Source: an uncultured Paracoccaceae bacterium (GTDB lineage: Bacteria > Pseudomonadota > Alphaproteobacteria > Rhodobacterales > Rhodobacteraceae). Taken from it: 64,000 bases of DNA. Positions 19,106 to 28,343 of the stretch are shown in pieces. A model generated the notes under the pieces. The model did no database searches. It was given only the letters and a program-made list of their open reading frames with translations, and had not been told where the DNA came from. Where the stretch lies: positions 34,320 to 98,319 of the forward strand of contig CANNFA010000010.1 of assembly GCA_947503765.1 (NCBI GenBank), in the 5' to 3' direction. A program made the position numbers and the translations under genes. How positions within the stretch are numbered: position 1 is the stretch's first letter; every line of letters begins with the position of its first letter.

Positions 19106-20008
19106 TCACGTCAGCCGCGCGGGCAGGCGCGCCCCGCGCAGGAAATCCGCCGTGTCCATTGCCCGCTTGCCCGGCCGCTGGGCGGACATGATCTGCACCG
19201 CGCGTCCATCGCCGCACACCACGCGGAACCCGTCCAGCACCTCGCCCGGTGCGCCGGTGCCTTCGGCCAGCCGGCAGCGCAGCAGCTTCACCCGTTCTGC
19301 GCCGATCGGCGTCCAGGCGCCGGGAAAGGGCGACAGCCCGCGGATCAGCCGGTCGACCTCTGCCGCAGGGCGCGTCCAGTCCACCTGCGCCTCGGCCTTG
19401 TCGATCTTGGCGGCGTAAGTCACGCCGTCCTCCGGCTGGGGCTGCGGGGTCAGGGTGTCCAACCGTGCCAGCGCCTCCACCACCGTATCGGCGCCAAGCG
19501 CCGACAAGCGGTCATGCAGGTCGCCCGCCGTGTCCTCGGGGCCGATGGGCACCGCACGACGCAGCAAGACCGGCCCGGTATCCAGCCCGGCCGCCATCTG
19601 CATGATGCAGATCCCGGTTTCGGCATCGCCGGCCATGATCGCCCGCTGGATCGGCGCGGCCCCGCGCCAGCGCGGCAGAAGCGAGGCATGGATGTTCAGG
19701 CATCCCCGCGCCGGGGCGTCCAGCACGGCCTGCGGCAGGATCAGGCCATAGGCGACGACCACCGCGATCTCCGCGTTCAGCGCGGAAAACGCCGCCTGGT
19801 CCTCCGCGCCGCGCAGGCTGGCGGGATGGCGCACCGGCAGGCCCAGCGCCTCGGCCCGCGCCTGGACCGGCGACGGGCGGGGCTTCTTGCCGCGGCCCGC
19901 CGGGCGCGGCGGCTGGCAGTAGACGCAGGTAATCTCGTGCCCGGCCCCGATCAGCGCATCCAGCACCGGGACCGAAAAGGCCGGCGTGCCCATGAAGACG
20001 ATCTTCAT
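19106..20008 (-). CDS. fmt: Methionyl-tRNA formyltransferase
   Basis: Fmt formylates initiator Met-tRNA using 10-formyltetrahydrofolate. The 300-residue protein starts [19 protein letters not shown] and has the catalytic motif [18 protein letters not shown] with Asn and His, and the Asp in [12 protein letters not shown]. The C-terminal OB-fold domain is present ([19 protein letters not shown] region). Its start overlaps the stop of a peptide deformylase paralogue (20005-20008), and a canonical deformylase lies further upstream. This is the expected functional pairing, since deformylase removes the group Fmt adds. Confidence 0.96.
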   Translation of the reverse strand: MKIVFMGTPAFSVPVLDALIGAGHEITCVYCQPPRPAGRGKKPRPSPVQARAEALGLPVRHPASLRGAEDQAAFSALNAEIAVVVAYGLILPQAVLDAPARGCLNIHASLLPRWRGAAPIQRAIMAGDAETGICIMQMAAGLDTGPVLLRRAVPIGPEDTAGDLHDRLSALGADTVVEALARLDTLTPQPQPEDGVTYAAKIDKAEAQVDWTRPAAEVDRLIRGLSPFPGAWTPIGAERVKLLRCRLAEGTGAPGEVLDGFRVVCGDGRAVQIMSAQRPGKRAMDTADFLRGARLPARLT

Positions 20009-20544
20009 CGAGGCCGCTCCCCCTGCCGGGCCGCCTTGCGGTATTTCTTCAGCAGCATCTGCCGTTTCACCGGCGACAGGCGATCCGTGAAAAGCTTGCC
20101 GTCCAGGTGGTCGATCTGGTGTTGCACCGATGTCGCCCACAGATGCACGAAGTCCCGCTCCTCGATCTCGCCGGCCTCGTTCAGGAACCGAACCGTCACC
20201 GCGCGCGGCCGCGTGACGGTGGCCGAGATGCCGGGCAGGCAAGGGCTTGCTTCCAGATGCTCGCGCGGCTGCGCAGAGGCGTGCAGCACCTCGGGATTGG
20301 CCATCCTCACGGCCTGCCCGCGCGACTCGGACGCATCCACCACCGCCAGCCGCAACATCACGCCGATCTGCGGCGCCGCCAGCCCGACGCCCGGCATCGC
20401 GTCCATCGTGGCGATCATGTCGTCCCAGATGGTGCACACATCGCCTGATACCTCGATCACCGGGGCAGCAGCACGGTGCAGCCGGGGATCGGGCCAGAGC
20501 AGGATCGGGCGCGATTTCGCGCGGCGGGTCGGGACGCTATTCAT
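20005..20544 (-). CDS. Peptide deformylase paralogue with altered metal-binding motif (HQIDH)
   Basis: The 179-residue protein clearly belongs to the deformylase family: motif 1 GVGLAAPQ (52-59) is intact. Motif 2 reads EASPCLPG instead of EGCLS, keeping the metal-ligand Cys (C102). Motif 3 reads QHQIDH with Q143 in place of the catalytic Glu of HEIDH; both metal His are kept. The codon is CAG, so it is not a reading error in translation. Metal binding may survive but classical deformylation should be weak or lost. The gene sits between def and fmt, overlapping the fmt start by four bases. The ATG at 20544 is preferred, though a GTG at 20556 is possible. Confidence 0.88.
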   Translation of the reverse strand: MNSVPTRRAKSRPILLWPDPRLHRAAAPVIEVSGDVCTIWDDMIATMDAMPGVGLAAPQIGVMLRLAVVDASESRGQAVRMANPEVLHASAQPREHLEASPCLPGISATVTRPRAVTVRFLNEAGEIEERDFVHLWATSVQHQIDHLDGKLFTDRLSPVKRQMLLKKYRKAARQGERPR

Positions 20545-20560
20545 GGGATCGGGCACGGGA

Positions 20561-21082
20561 TCAGGCGCGCGCCCGCTCGCGCTTGAGCTTCTGCATCCGC
20601 CGGGTGATCATCTGCCGCTTGAGCGGTTTCAGATGGTCGATGAACAGCTTGCCGTTGATATGGTCGATCTCGTGCTGCACGCAGGTCGCCCACAGGCCGT
20701 CGAAATGCTCTTGCTGCGGAGCGCCATCGGCGTCGAGCCACCGCACCTTGACCTCGGCGGGACGCTCGACCTCGGCGTATTGGTCGGGGATCGACAGGCA
20801 GCCCTCGTCATAGATGTTGGTATCTTCCGAGGTCCATGTGATCTCGGGGTTGAACAGGATCAGTGGGCGCGGCGCCGCGCCTTCCTCCTTGATGCAATCC
20901 ATCACGATCAGGCGTACCAGCTCGCCGACCTGCGGCGCGGCAAGCCCGATGCCGGGCGCGTCATACATCGTCTGCAGCATGTCGTCGGCAAGCGTCCGCA
21001 ATTCCGGCGTGATCTGCGCCACGGGGGGGCAGACCTTCTTGAGGCGCGGGTCGGGATGGATCAGGATATTGCGGACCGTCAT
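20561..21082 (-). CDS. def: Peptide deformylase (canonical)
   Basis: Def removes the formyl group from nascent protein N-termini. The 173-residue protein has all three motifs: GIGLAAPQ (44-51), EGCLS with C95, and HEIDH (137-141). It starts MTVRNILIHPDPRLKKVC, the usual N-terminus, and is of normal length. It lies 16 bases upstream of the altered paralogue and is the first gene of a def-paralogue-fmt transcript. This copy can account for the essential deformylase activity. Confidence 0.96.
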   Translation of the reverse strand: MTVRNILIHPDPRLKKVCPPVAQITPELRTLADDMLQTMYDAPGIGLAAPQVGELVRLIVMDCIKEEGAAPRPLILFNPEITWTSEDTNIYDEGCLSIPDQYAEVERPAEVKVRWLDADGAPQQEHFDGLWATCVQHEIDHINGKLFIDHLKPLKRQMITRRMQKLKRERARA

Positions 21083-21164
21083 GCTGGGTCATTTAGGCGA
21101 TGCTCCGGTCGCGCGCAATGCGCGCCGGGCGAAAGCAGGGGCAGCTCTGCGCGCGCCGTGCAGC

Positions 21165-22265
21165 CTACGGCGCGGCGCGCGCCAGGTCGAAGGCCTTGCG
21201 CATCACGGTCGGCAGGCTGGCCGGCCGGAACTCGGCAGGCGGCACGAAGCGTCCCGCTGCCGGTGCCGCCGTCATCGGCACGTCCGCCACCCGCAGCGCA
21301 AGGCGCAGGTGGAAATGCGTGAAGGTGTGGCGTACCTCGGCGCCGGGATCGCGCCAGTCGGCGTCCAGCGGCGGCGTCTCTGCGGGCGCGTCGCCCCAGA
21401 CGCTGCCGGGCCAGCCCAGCATCCCGCCCAGCAGCCCCGAATCCGGCCGCCGCTCCAGCAGCCATGCGCCATCGGCACGCCGTGCGAGATAGGCGATCCC
21501 GAGGCGCACGGGCTTGGGTTTCTTCGGGGTCTTGCGCGGCAATTCTGCGGCGATCCCGGCCGCGCGGGCCGCGCAGGGCGCACGCCACGGGCACAGTCCG
21601 CAGGCCGGGTTGCGCGGGGTGCAGATCGTCGCACCCAGATCCATCACCGCCTGCGCGTAATCGCCCGGCCGGTGCGCCGGGGTCAGCGCGGCGGCGTGTG
21701 CCGTCAGTTCCGGCTTGGCGGCCGGCAGCGGGACGGCGACCGCATGCAGCCGCGCCATCACCCGCTCGACATTGCCGTCCACGACGACCGCCGCCTCGTC
21801 GAAGGCGATCGCGGCGATGGCCGACGCGGTGTAGGGCCCGATTCCCGGCAGTGCCAGAAGGCCCGCGCGGTCTTGCGGAAAGCGGCCGCCGTGATCCCCG
21901 GCCACGGCGCGGGCGCATTTCAGCAGGTTGCGGGCGCGAGCGTAATACCCCAGCCCCGCCCATTCGGCCATCACCTCTGCATCCGCGGCGGCGGCCAGCG
22001 CGCGCACATCCGGCCAGCGCGCCATGAAACGGTGGAAATAGTCCCGCACCGCGGCCACCGTGGTCTGTTGCAGCATCACCTCGGACAGCCAGACGGCATA
22101 GGGGTCGGGTCGGATGCCCGCGCGCCTTGCCGCGGGGCCGACCCGCCAGGGCAGATCGCGCGCATGCCGGTCGTACCAGGCCAGCAGCGGCTCGGAGAGC
22201 GCGCCGTTCGCCCCTTCCGCGCAATCATCGGCGGCGGGCGCGTCGCTTTGCGGAATTTCACGCAA
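21165..22265 (-). CDS. mutY: A/G-specific adenine glycosylase
   Basis: MutY removes adenine mispaired with 8-oxoguanine, the partner of MutM found at 50 kb. The protein has the catalytic Glu in SEVMLQQTTV, a helix-hairpin-helix LPGIGPYTASAI, the catalytic Asp in VVDGNVERV, and the cluster cysteines CTPRNPACGLCPWRAPC ([4Fe-4S]). The C-terminal Nudix-like domain recognises oxoG. The start is uncertain: a TTG at 22265 gives 366 residues, but the conserved sequence begins around SEPLLAWYDRHARDLPWR, about 23 residues in. It is divergent from the DUF721 gene. Confidence 0.92.
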   Translation of the reverse strand: MREIPQSDAPAADDCAEGANGALSEPLLAWYDRHARDLPWRVGPAARRAGIRPDPYAVWLSEVMLQQTTVAAVRDYFHRFMARWPDVRALAAAADAEVMAEWAGLGYYARARNLLKCARAVAGDHGGRFPQDRAGLLALPGIGPYTASAIAAIAFDEAAVVVDGNVERVMARLHAVAVPLPAAKPELTAHAAALTPAHRPGDYAQAVMDLGATICTPRNPACGLCPWRAPCAARAAGIAAELPRKTPKKPKPVRLGIAYLARRADGAWLLERRPDSGLLGGMLGWPGSVWGDAPAETPPLDADWRDPGAEVRHTFTHFHLRLALRVADVPMTAAPAAGRFVPPAEFRPASLPTVMRKAFDLARAAP

Positions 22266-22330
22266 TCTTTATGGTGTCCCTGTCGGCTTTGGGCTGGCAC
22301 GGTGGCGGTACGCTTCGTAAGGATAGCGCC

Positions 22331-22864
22331 ATGAGCAAGGAACGCCAGACAGGGCCGCGCGGCAAGGGTCCGCGCCGCCGGCGCGGGTTCGAACGGGCCT
22401 CCGGCCTTCTGTCGGACCGGATCCGCGAGGCCGGCGAGGCGCGCGGTTTCGCGGTGTCGCGGCTTCTGACCCACTGGGCCGAGATCGTCGGCGCCGACAT
22501 CGCCGCCATCGCGCGGCCGGTCAATGTCAGCTATGCGCGCGGCGGGTTCGGCGCGACGCTGACCGTTCTGACCACGGGCGCGCAGGCCCCGATGCTGGAA
22601 ATGCAGAAGGACCGTGTGCGCGAACGGGTGAATGCCTGCTACGGCTACAGCGCGATTTCCCGCCTGCGCATCACCCAGACCGCGCCCACCGGCTTTGCCG
22701 AAGGGCAGGTCGCCTTCGATCCCGCGCCGAAGACCCGCGCCGCGCCCGACCCCGCATGCCGCCGCGCGGCCGAGGCGGCGGTGGCCCCCGTCGCCGACGA
22801 GGCCCTGCGCCGTGCCCTTGCCGCGCTGGGCGAAAACGTCCTATCCCGTCAGAAAGACAAGTAA
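22331..22864 (+). CDS. DciA-like DUF721 protein
   Basis: The 177-residue protein carries a DUF721 domain (about residues 15-115), with LTHWAEIVGADIAAIARPVNVSY and LTVLTTGAQAPMLEMQK as the recognisable core, quoted in part. DUF721 proteins of the DciA group load the replicative helicase DnaB in bacteria lacking DnaC; whether this alphaproteobacterial member does so is inference. The N-terminus is basic (GPRGKGPRRRRGFER). It is divergent from mutY and is followed 9 bases later by a DsbA-like gene, a neighbourhood conserved in Rhodobacterales. Confidence 0.82.
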   Translation: MSKERQTGPRGKGPRRRRGFERASGLLSDRIREAGEARGFAVSRLLTHWAEIVGADIAAIARPVNVSYARGGFGATLTVLTTGAQAPMLEMQKDRVRERVNACYGYSAISRLRITQTAPTGFAEGQVAFDPAPKTRAAPDPACRRAAEAAVAPVADEALRRALAALGENVLSRQKDK

Positions 22865-22873
22865 GGCAAACAC

Positions 22874-23587
22874 ATGAACAAACTCTTTACCCTCGCCGGT
22901 CCGCTGGCGCTCGCCCTCGGTGCGCTGCTGCTGATGCCTGCCGCCCCGGTGGCCCCCGCCCTCAGCGGCGCCGCCTTCGCGCAGGAGACCGACGCCGATG
23001 TCGCGGCCGAGGCGCCGCTGGTGCGCGAAATGACGCTGGGCGATCCCGACGCGCCGCTGACGGTGATCGAATACGCGTCTGCCACCTGCCCGCATTGCGC
23101 GACGTTCCACCTGGGTACCTTCCCGCAGGTGAAGCAGGATTATGTCGAGACCGGCAAGGTGCATTTCGTCTACCGCGAGGTCTATTTCGACCGCTTCGGC
23201 CTTTGGGCCGGGATGGTCGCACGCTGCGGCACCCCCGCCGGAGAGCTGGACGACGCGCAGCAGCAGGCCGCGACACGGCGCTACTTCGCGATCATGAACA
23301 TGGTGTTCGACCAGCAGAAGCAGTGGCTTGACGCGGACTCGCCCGCCGGGATCGCCGAAAACCTGTCGAAGATCGGTCGTACCGCCGGGCTGACCTCGGA
23401 CCAGGTCGATGCCTGCCTTCAGGATGCCGCCATGGCCGAGCAGATGGTCGAGTTGTACCAGCAGAATGTCGAGGCCGATGACGTGTCCTCGACGCCGAGC
23501 TTCATTATCGACGGCGAGCTGCATTCCGGTGCGATGGGTTTCGACGAGTTCTCGGCGCTTCTCGACGCGGCGCTGCCCGCGGAATGA
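22874..23587 (+). CDS. Periplasmic DsbA-like thiol-disulfide oxidoreductase
   Basis: The 237-residue protein has a signal peptide ending at about residue 37 (SGAAFAQ) and a DsbA/Thioredoxin_4 fold. The redox motif is CPHC at 72-75 within IEYASATCPHCATFHL. The cis-Pro loop fits SSTPSFIIDGE. It should introduce or shuffle disulfides in the periplasm. It follows the DUF721 gene closely, and its stop overlaps the start of the CoA-transferase gene (ATGA, 23584-23587). Confidence 0.9.
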   Translation: MNKLFTLAGPLALALGALLLMPAAPVAPALSGAAFAQETDADVAAEAPLVREMTLGDPDAPLTVIEYASATCPHCATFHLGTFPQVKQDYVETGKVHFVYREVYFDRFGLWAGMVARCGTPAGELDDAQQQAATRRYFAIMNMVFDQQKQWLDADSPAGIAENLSKIGRTAGLTSDQVDACLQDAAMAEQMVELYQQNVEADDVSSTPSFIIDGELHSGAMGFDEFSALLDAALPAE

Positions 23588-24726
23588 CGGCGCCGCTTGA
23601 CGGATTGCGCGTGGTCGAGCTGGCGCGGATCCTGGCCGGTCCCTGGGCCGGCCAGGTGCTGGCCGATCTCGGGGCGGAAGTGATCAAGGTCGAAAGCCCC
23701 GCCGGCGACGACACCCGGCAATGGGGCCCGCCTTTCGTCGAACGCGATGGCGACGTGTCGGCCGCCTATTTCCACGGCTGCAACCGGGGCAAGAGGTCCA
23801 TCGCGGCGGATTTCCGCACCTCCGAGGGGCAGGAAACCGTGCGCGCGCTGGTTGCCGAGGCCGATATCGTGATCGAGAATTTCAAGGTCGGCGGGCTGAA
23901 GAAATACGGTCTGGATTTCGCCAGCTTGTCGGCGCTGAATCCCCGGCTGGTCTATTGCTCGATCACCGGGTTCGGGCAGGACGGGCCCTATGCGCATCGC
24001 GCGGGGTACGATTACATCGTGCAGGGCATGTCGGGGCTGATGTCGATCACCGGGGAACCGGACGGCCAGCCGCAGAAATCCGGCGTGGCGATCACCGACC
24101 TGTTTACCGGCATGTACGCGGCCACCGCGATCCTCGCGGCGATCCATCAGCGCGAGCGGACCGGTCGCGGCGAGCATATCGACCTGGCGCTGCTGGACGT
24201 GGCGACGGCGGTGACCGCCAACCAGGCGATGAACTACCTGACCACCGGCACCCCGCCGCAGCGGATGGGCAATGCGCATCCCAACCTGGTGCCCTATCAG
24301 GTGTTCGACTGCTCGGATGGCTATGTCATCATCGCCACGGGCAATTCCGCGCAGTTCCAGCGGCTTTGCGCGATGCTGGACCTGCCGGAGCTGGCCGACG
24401 ATCCCGATTTCGCCACCAATGCGGACCGGATCGCGCATCGCGGGCGGCTGATCGGGCTGCTGAACGCGGCGACCGCCCGGCGCAGCAAGGCCGAGCTGTT
24501 GGACGGCTGCGAGGCGCGGGGCATTCCCGCCGGGCCGATCAACGACATGGCAGAGGTCTTTGCCGATCCGCAGGTGCGCCACCGCGGCCTGCAGATGGAA
24601 CTGGACGGCGTGCCCTCCGTGCGCCCGCCATTCCGGTTCTCCGGCGCCGCGCCGAAGCTGGACCGCGCCGCGCCCAGGCTCGACGAGCACGGCGGCGAGA
24701 TCAGGGCAGAACTGAAGCGCGGCTGA
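23584..24726 (+). CDS. CaiB/BaiF family CoA-transferase
   Basis: Class III CoA-transferases move CoA between carboxylic acids through an aspartyl intermediate. The 380-residue protein starts MTAPLDGLRVVELARILAGP and has GADVIKVE-like GAEVIKVESP, NRGKRSIAADF, CSITGFGQDGPYAHRAGYDY and the glycine-rich GLMSITGEPDG. The catalytic Asp is probably in the GYDY region. The length is typical. The start overlaps the DsbA-like stop, which gives coupling but no clue to substrate. Nothing nearby fixes the acid used. Confidence 0.9.
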   Translation: MTAPLDGLRVVELARILAGPWAGQVLADLGAEVIKVESPAGDDTRQWGPPFVERDGDVSAAYFHGCNRGKRSIAADFRTSEGQETVRALVAEADIVIENFKVGGLKKYGLDFASLSALNPRLVYCSITGFGQDGPYAHRAGYDYIVQGMSGLMSITGEPDGQPQKSGVAITDLFTGMYAATAILAAIHQRERTGRGEHIDLALLDVATAVTANQAMNYLTTGTPPQRMGNAHPNLVPYQVFDCSDGYVIIATGNSAQFQRLCAMLDLPELADDPDFATNADRIAHRGRLIGLLNAATARRSKAELLDGCEARGIPAGPINDMAEVFADPQVRHRGLQMELDGVPSVRPPFRFSGAAPKLDRAAPRLDEHGGEIRAELKRG

Positions 24727-24799
24727 CCGCCGGGCGCCGCCGGTCATTGCAAATCGGGCGCCCGGCGATATCTCTGGGGATATGGAGGATGATTGCGCC

Positions 24800-25375
24800 A
24801 TGACCCCCGATGCGGAGTTCAGTGACCTGACCGGCAAGCTGCTGGTCGCGATGCCCGGCATGGGCGATCCGCGCTTCGAGAAGAGCGTGATCTTCCTGTG
24901 CGCCCATTCGCATGACGGCTCGATGGGGCTGATCGTGAACAAGCCGGCGCCGGGGCTGCACATGGACGATCTGCTGGACCAGCTGGAGATCCCGAAGGGA
25001 GAGGGCAGCCGCGGCGTGAACGTCTATTTCGGCGGCCCGGTGGAACATGGCCGCGGCTTCGTGCTGCACAGCGCCGAATATGCCGCCGAAAGCTCGACCC
25101 TGAAGGTCGGTTCCGGGTTCGGCATGACCGCGACGCTGGACATCCTGCAGGACATGGCCGCGGGCAGCGGGCCGGACCGGCGGTTGCTGGCGCTGGGCTA
25201 TTCCGGCTGGGGGCCGGGCCAACTGGAGGACGAGCTGGGCCAGAACGGCTGGCTGACCTGCGACGCGACGCCCGAGATCGTGTTCGCGCCCGATGACGGC
25301 GGCAAGTGGATGGCGGCGCTGGCCTCGATGGGAATCGACCCGCTGTCGCTGTCGGCGGCGGCCGGGCGGGCCTGA
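24800..25375 (+). CDS. YqgE/AlgH family protein
   Basis: The protein has the family core LTGKLLVAMPGMGDPRFEKSVI, HSHDGSMGLIVNKP, VYFGGPVEHGRGFVLHS and LLALGYSGWGPGQLEDEL (quoted in pieces). YqgE/AlgH proteins are small cytoplasmic proteins without an agreed function. The ATG at 24800 has a GGAGG 11 bases upstream; an in-frame ATG at 24782 would add six residues. The stop is followed immediately by a hairpin and a conserved 3' motif described separately. It converges with the tsaC-type gene. Confidence 0.88.
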   Translation: MTPDAEFSDLTGKLLVAMPGMGDPRFEKSVIFLCAHSHDGSMGLIVNKPAPGLHMDDLLDQLEIPKGEGSRGVNVYFGGPVEHGRGFVLHSAEYAAESSTLKVGSGFGMTATLDILQDMAAGSGPDRRLLALGYSGWGPGQLEDELGQNGWLTCDATPEIVFAPDDGGKWMAALASMGIDPLSLSAAAGRA

Positions 25376-25427
25376 ATCGCCCTTCGGGCGATGCCTCCGG
25401 CGGGGATATTTGCGAACCGAAGAAGCG
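25376..25427 (+). repeat. Post-stop 3'-UTR element, copy 1 (hairpin plus conserved motif)
   Basis: Directly after the yqgE stop, ATCGCCC and GGGCGAT form a 7-bp hairpin with a TTC loop (25376-25392). It is followed at once by GCCTCCGGCGGGGATATTT and then GAACCGAAGAAGCGGG. The same layout recurs after the aminotransferase stop at 31.3 kb and, in variant form, after dnaN at 45.5 kb. The T-containing end could make it a weak terminator. Confidence 0.7.
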
Positions 25428-25434
25428 GGCGGGG

Positions 25435-26376
25435 TCAGTCCCTGGGTGCCGCCGCGCGGCGCAGCCGGTCGTTGATCGCGCGCCCCAGCCCGGTTTCGGG
25501 GATCGGCGCGACCGCGATCGATGCGCCTTCTGTGTCGAGCGCGCGCAGATGGCCGAACAGGTTCGCCGCGGCCTCGACCATGTCGCCGGCGCGCGACAGG
25601 TTCAGATCGCTCTCCATCTCGCCGAAGCCGAGCAGCACCTCGCCCGGCCGGGCGGTATCGGCGTCCAGCCGCAGCGCCGCGCCGGGCGCGTAGTGAGAGC
25701 GCATCTGACCGGGGGAGGCGATGCCCGCATCGGTGTCCGGCATGGCGAGCGGGGCGCCAAGACACGCCTCCAGCGCCTCGGCGGGGATGCCGCCGGGACG
25801 CAGAAGGCGCGGCGCGGGTCCGGTGGCGACAATGGTCGATTCGATCCCCGTCTCGCACGGCCCGCCGTCAAGCACGGCAGCGATGCGACCGTCCAGCCCG
25901 TCAAGAACATGCTGCGCCGTGGTCGGGCTGATCCGCCCCGCGGGGTTGGCCGAGGGCGCGGCGATCGGCCGGTTCGCGCGGGTCAGAAGATCGCGCGCCA
26001 GCGGGTGGCCCGGCGCCCGCACCGCGACTGTCGCCAGCCCCGCCGTGACCAAGGGTGCGATCCCGGCTGAGGATTTCAGCGGCAGCACCAGCGTCAGCGC
26101 GCCGGGCCAGAACGCGCCGGCCAGCGCCTCGGCCGCGTCGTCGAAATCGGCGATCCGGCGGGCGGCGTCGATATCCGGCAGGTGCACGATCAGCGGGTTG
26201 AAACGCGGCCGCCGCTTGGCGTCGAAGATGCGCGCAACGCAGACGTCGCGGGTCGCATCGCCCGCCAGCCCATAGACGGTTTCGGTCGGAATCGCGACCA
26301 GCTTGCCGGTGCGCAGCAGTTCCGCCGCACGGTTGATACCGTCTTCGTCGGGTTGCAGAAGCTGGGTTTCGGGCAT
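25435..26376 (-). CDS. L-threonylcarbamoyladenylate synthase (Sua5/YwlC type)
   Basis: This enzyme makes threonylcarbamoyl-AMP from Thr, bicarbonate and ATP for the t6A37 modification of ANN-decoding tRNAs. The 313-residue protein has the YrdC domain (VAIPTETVYGLAGDA, KRRPRFNPLIVHL, SANPAGRISPTTAQHVL) and the longer C-terminal Sua5 domain with GQMRSHYAPGA, so it is the Sua5 rather than the short TsaC type. It is divergent from the acyl-CoA dehydrogenase. The ATG at 26376 starts MPETQLLQPDEDGINRA. Confidence 0.93.
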   Translation of the reverse strand: MPETQLLQPDEDGINRAAELLRTGKLVAIPTETVYGLAGDATRDVCVARIFDAKRRPRFNPLIVHLPDIDAARRIADFDDAAEALAGAFWPGALTLVLPLKSSAGIAPLVTAGLATVAVRAPGHPLARDLLTRANRPIAAPSANPAGRISPTTAQHVLDGLDGRIAAVLDGGPCETGIESTIVATGPAPRLLRPGGIPAEALEACLGAPLAMPDTDAGIASPGQMRSHYAPGAALRLDADTARPGEVLLGFGEMESDLNLSRAGDMVEAAANLFGHLRALDTEGASIAVAPIPETGLGRAINDRLRRAAAPRD

Positions 26377-26500
26377 CAGAGTGACGCTGCGTCCTTGCTG
26401 CGGCGGCGCGATCCGCCATGATAGCGATGGATGTAGCGGGCCGCGCGCCCGCTGCCAAGACGCGGCGGAAATGCGCCGCCGGAACGGGAGGGTTTTGCCG

Positions 26501-28216
26501 ATGGGATACCGCGCGCCGGTCGAGGAGATCGGATTCCTGCTGCGCCATGTCGTGGGATATGGCGACGTCGCGGCGACCGGGCGGTTCGAAGCGGCCGGAA
26601 CGGATGTTGTGGACGCGATCCTGCCCGAGGCGGCGCGGCTTTGCGAAGCGGTTCTGGCCCCGTTGCAGCGGGCGGGCGATCTGCACCCGGCCAGGCTGGA
26701 AAACGGATGCGTGCGCACCTCGCCCGGTTTTGCAGGCGGCTACCGCGCGATCGCCGAGGGGGGCTGGGTCTCGACCAGTGCCGACCCGGAATTCGGCGGG
26801 ATGGGCCTGCCGCAGACCGTCACCACCGCCGTCAACGAGATGATGGGATCGGCCTGCCTTGCGCTACAGCTTGCCCCGCTGATGACGCAGGGCCAGATCG
26901 AGGCGCTGGAGCGCCATGCAAGCGCGGAGATCAAGGCGCTGTATCTTCCGCGGCTTGTCTCCGGCGAGTGGTGCGGCACGATGAACCTGACCGAGCCGCA
27001 GGCGGGCAGCGATGTGGGCGCGCTGAGCACCAGGGCGGAGCCGGCAGAGGGCGGAAGCTATCGCATCACCGGGCAGAAAATCTACATCTCCTGGGCGGAC
27101 AACGATTTTTCCGACAATGTCTGCCACCTGGTGCTGGCGCGGCTGCCGGATGCGGCGCCGGGGACGCGGGGGATCAGCCTGTTCCTGGTGCCGAAATTCA
27201 TCCCCGGCCCCGACGGCACGCCCGGTGCGCGCAACGATCTGCGGGTGGTCAGCCTTGAACACAAGACCGGCCTGCACGGATCGCCCACGGCGGTGATGGC
27301 CTATGAGGGCGCGACCGGCTGGCTGGTCGGCGAGGCGCATGGCGGCCTGGCGGCGATGTTCACCATGATGAACAACGCCCGGCTGGGTGTCGGCGTGCAG
27401 GGCATTTCCGTGGCCGAAGCCGCCACGCAGGCCGCTCTGGCCCACGCGATGGAGCGGCGGCAGGGCCGCTCGCCCATCGAGGGCGGCACCGGCGCGATCG
27501 TCGATCACGCCGATGTGCGCCGCATGTTGCTGACCATGAAGGCGGAAACCGCCGCCGCCCGCGCCATCGCGCTGGCCTGTGCCGTCGCCGCCGACATGGC
27601 CACGGCGACCGGTGCGGCGGACTGGAAGGCCCGCGCGGCACTGCTGACCCCCATCGTCAAGGTGTATGGGACAAAGGCCGGCATCCGCGTGGCCGAGCTG
27701 GGCGTGCAGGTGTATGGCGGCATGGGCTATATCGAGGAGGCCGGCGCCGCGCAGTATGCCCGCGACGTGCGTGTCACCGCGATCTACGAGGGCACCAACG
27801 GCATTCAGGCGATGGACCTTGTCGGCCGCAAGATGGCCGATGGCGGCGAGGCCGCGTCGCGTCTGCTGGACGAGGTCGAAGCGGGCGCCGAGGCCGCGCG
27901 CGCCGCGCAGCCCGACCTTGCACAACGGGTCTGGGACGCGGCCGAGACGCTGCGCGAGACGACCGAGTGGCTGGCAGCGCAGGATCTGTCGGAGCGGTTC
28001 GGCGGCGCGGTGCCCTATCTGCACGCCTTCGCGCGGGTGCTTGGTGCGCATTTCCTGCTGAAAGCCGCCTGTGCCGAGGACGCGGCGGGCCCGCGAACCG
28101 CGCTTGCCGCGTTTCACATCCGCCGCCTGCTGCCCGAACATGCCGCGCTGTGCGCCCATGCGCGCGAGGGCACGGCCGGGCTGTACGACATCGCGCCCGA
28201 AGACCTGTCCGCCTGA
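26501..28216 (+). CDS. Acyl-CoA dehydrogenase, large (DUF/C-terminal extended) type
   Basis: The 571-residue flavoprotein oxidises an acyl-CoA at the alpha-beta bond and passes electrons to ETF. It has the FAD/substrate-binding motif GEWCGTMNLTEPQAGSDVG, the ITGQKIYISWAD strand, NNARLGVGVQG and the C-terminal VYGGMGYIEEAGAAQYARD with YEGTNGIQAMDL. The extra C-terminal domain of about 130 residues is typical of the large FadE-like group. GGGAGG at about 26486 precedes the ATG at 26501. The next gene is an MBL hydrolase, but no ETF or thiolase lies nearby, so the substrate chain length is unknown. Confidence 0.92.
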   Translation: MGYRAPVEEIGFLLRHVVGYGDVAATGRFEAAGTDVVDAILPEAARLCEAVLAPLQRAGDLHPARLENGCVRTSPGFAGGYRAIAEGGWVSTSADPEFGGMGLPQTVTTAVNEMMGSACLALQLAPLMTQGQIEALERHASAEIKALYLPRLVSGEWCGTMNLTEPQAGSDVGALSTRAEPAEGGSYRITGQKIYISWADNDFSDNVCHLVLARLPDAAPGTRGISLFLVPKFIPGPDGTPGARNDLRVVSLEHKTGLHGSPTAVMAYEGATGWLVGEAHGGLAAMFTMMNNARLGVGVQGISVAEAATQAALAHAMERRQGRSPIEGGTGAIVDHADVRRMLLTMKAETAAARAIALACAVAADMATATGAADWKARAALLTPIVKVYGTKAGIRVAELGVQVYGGMGYIEEAGAAQYARDVRVTAIYEGTNGIQAMDLVGRKMADGGEAASRLLDEVEAGAEAARAAQPDLAQRVWDAAETLRETTEWLAAQDLSERFGGAVPYLHAFARVLGAHFLLKAACAEDAAGPRTALAAFHIRRLLPEHAALCAHAREGTAGLYDIAPEDLSA

Positions 28217-28255
28217 TGGACGGGGTCCTGAGCATGTTTCGCGCAATTGAATTCA

Positions 28256-28306
28256 CGCGCCCGCCCGAACGCATTTGCGTTGCAAACGCTGCCTCGGGCA
28301 GGCGCG
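28256..28306 (+). other. Nested inverted repeat in the gap after the acyl-CoA dehydrogenase
   Basis: CGCGCC-C-GCCCGA (28256-28268) pairs with TCGGGC-A-GGCGCG (28294-28306) with one C/A mismatch. The 25-base loop holds a second perfect hairpin, TTTGC-GTT-GCAAA (28274-28286). The gap is 127 bases and the following gene starts at 28344. It could be a terminator, a leader structure or a protein-binding palindrome. Confidence 0.4.
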
Positions 28307-28343
28307 CGAATGACCTGTGCCCTGTAGAGCGAAACACGCCGTG

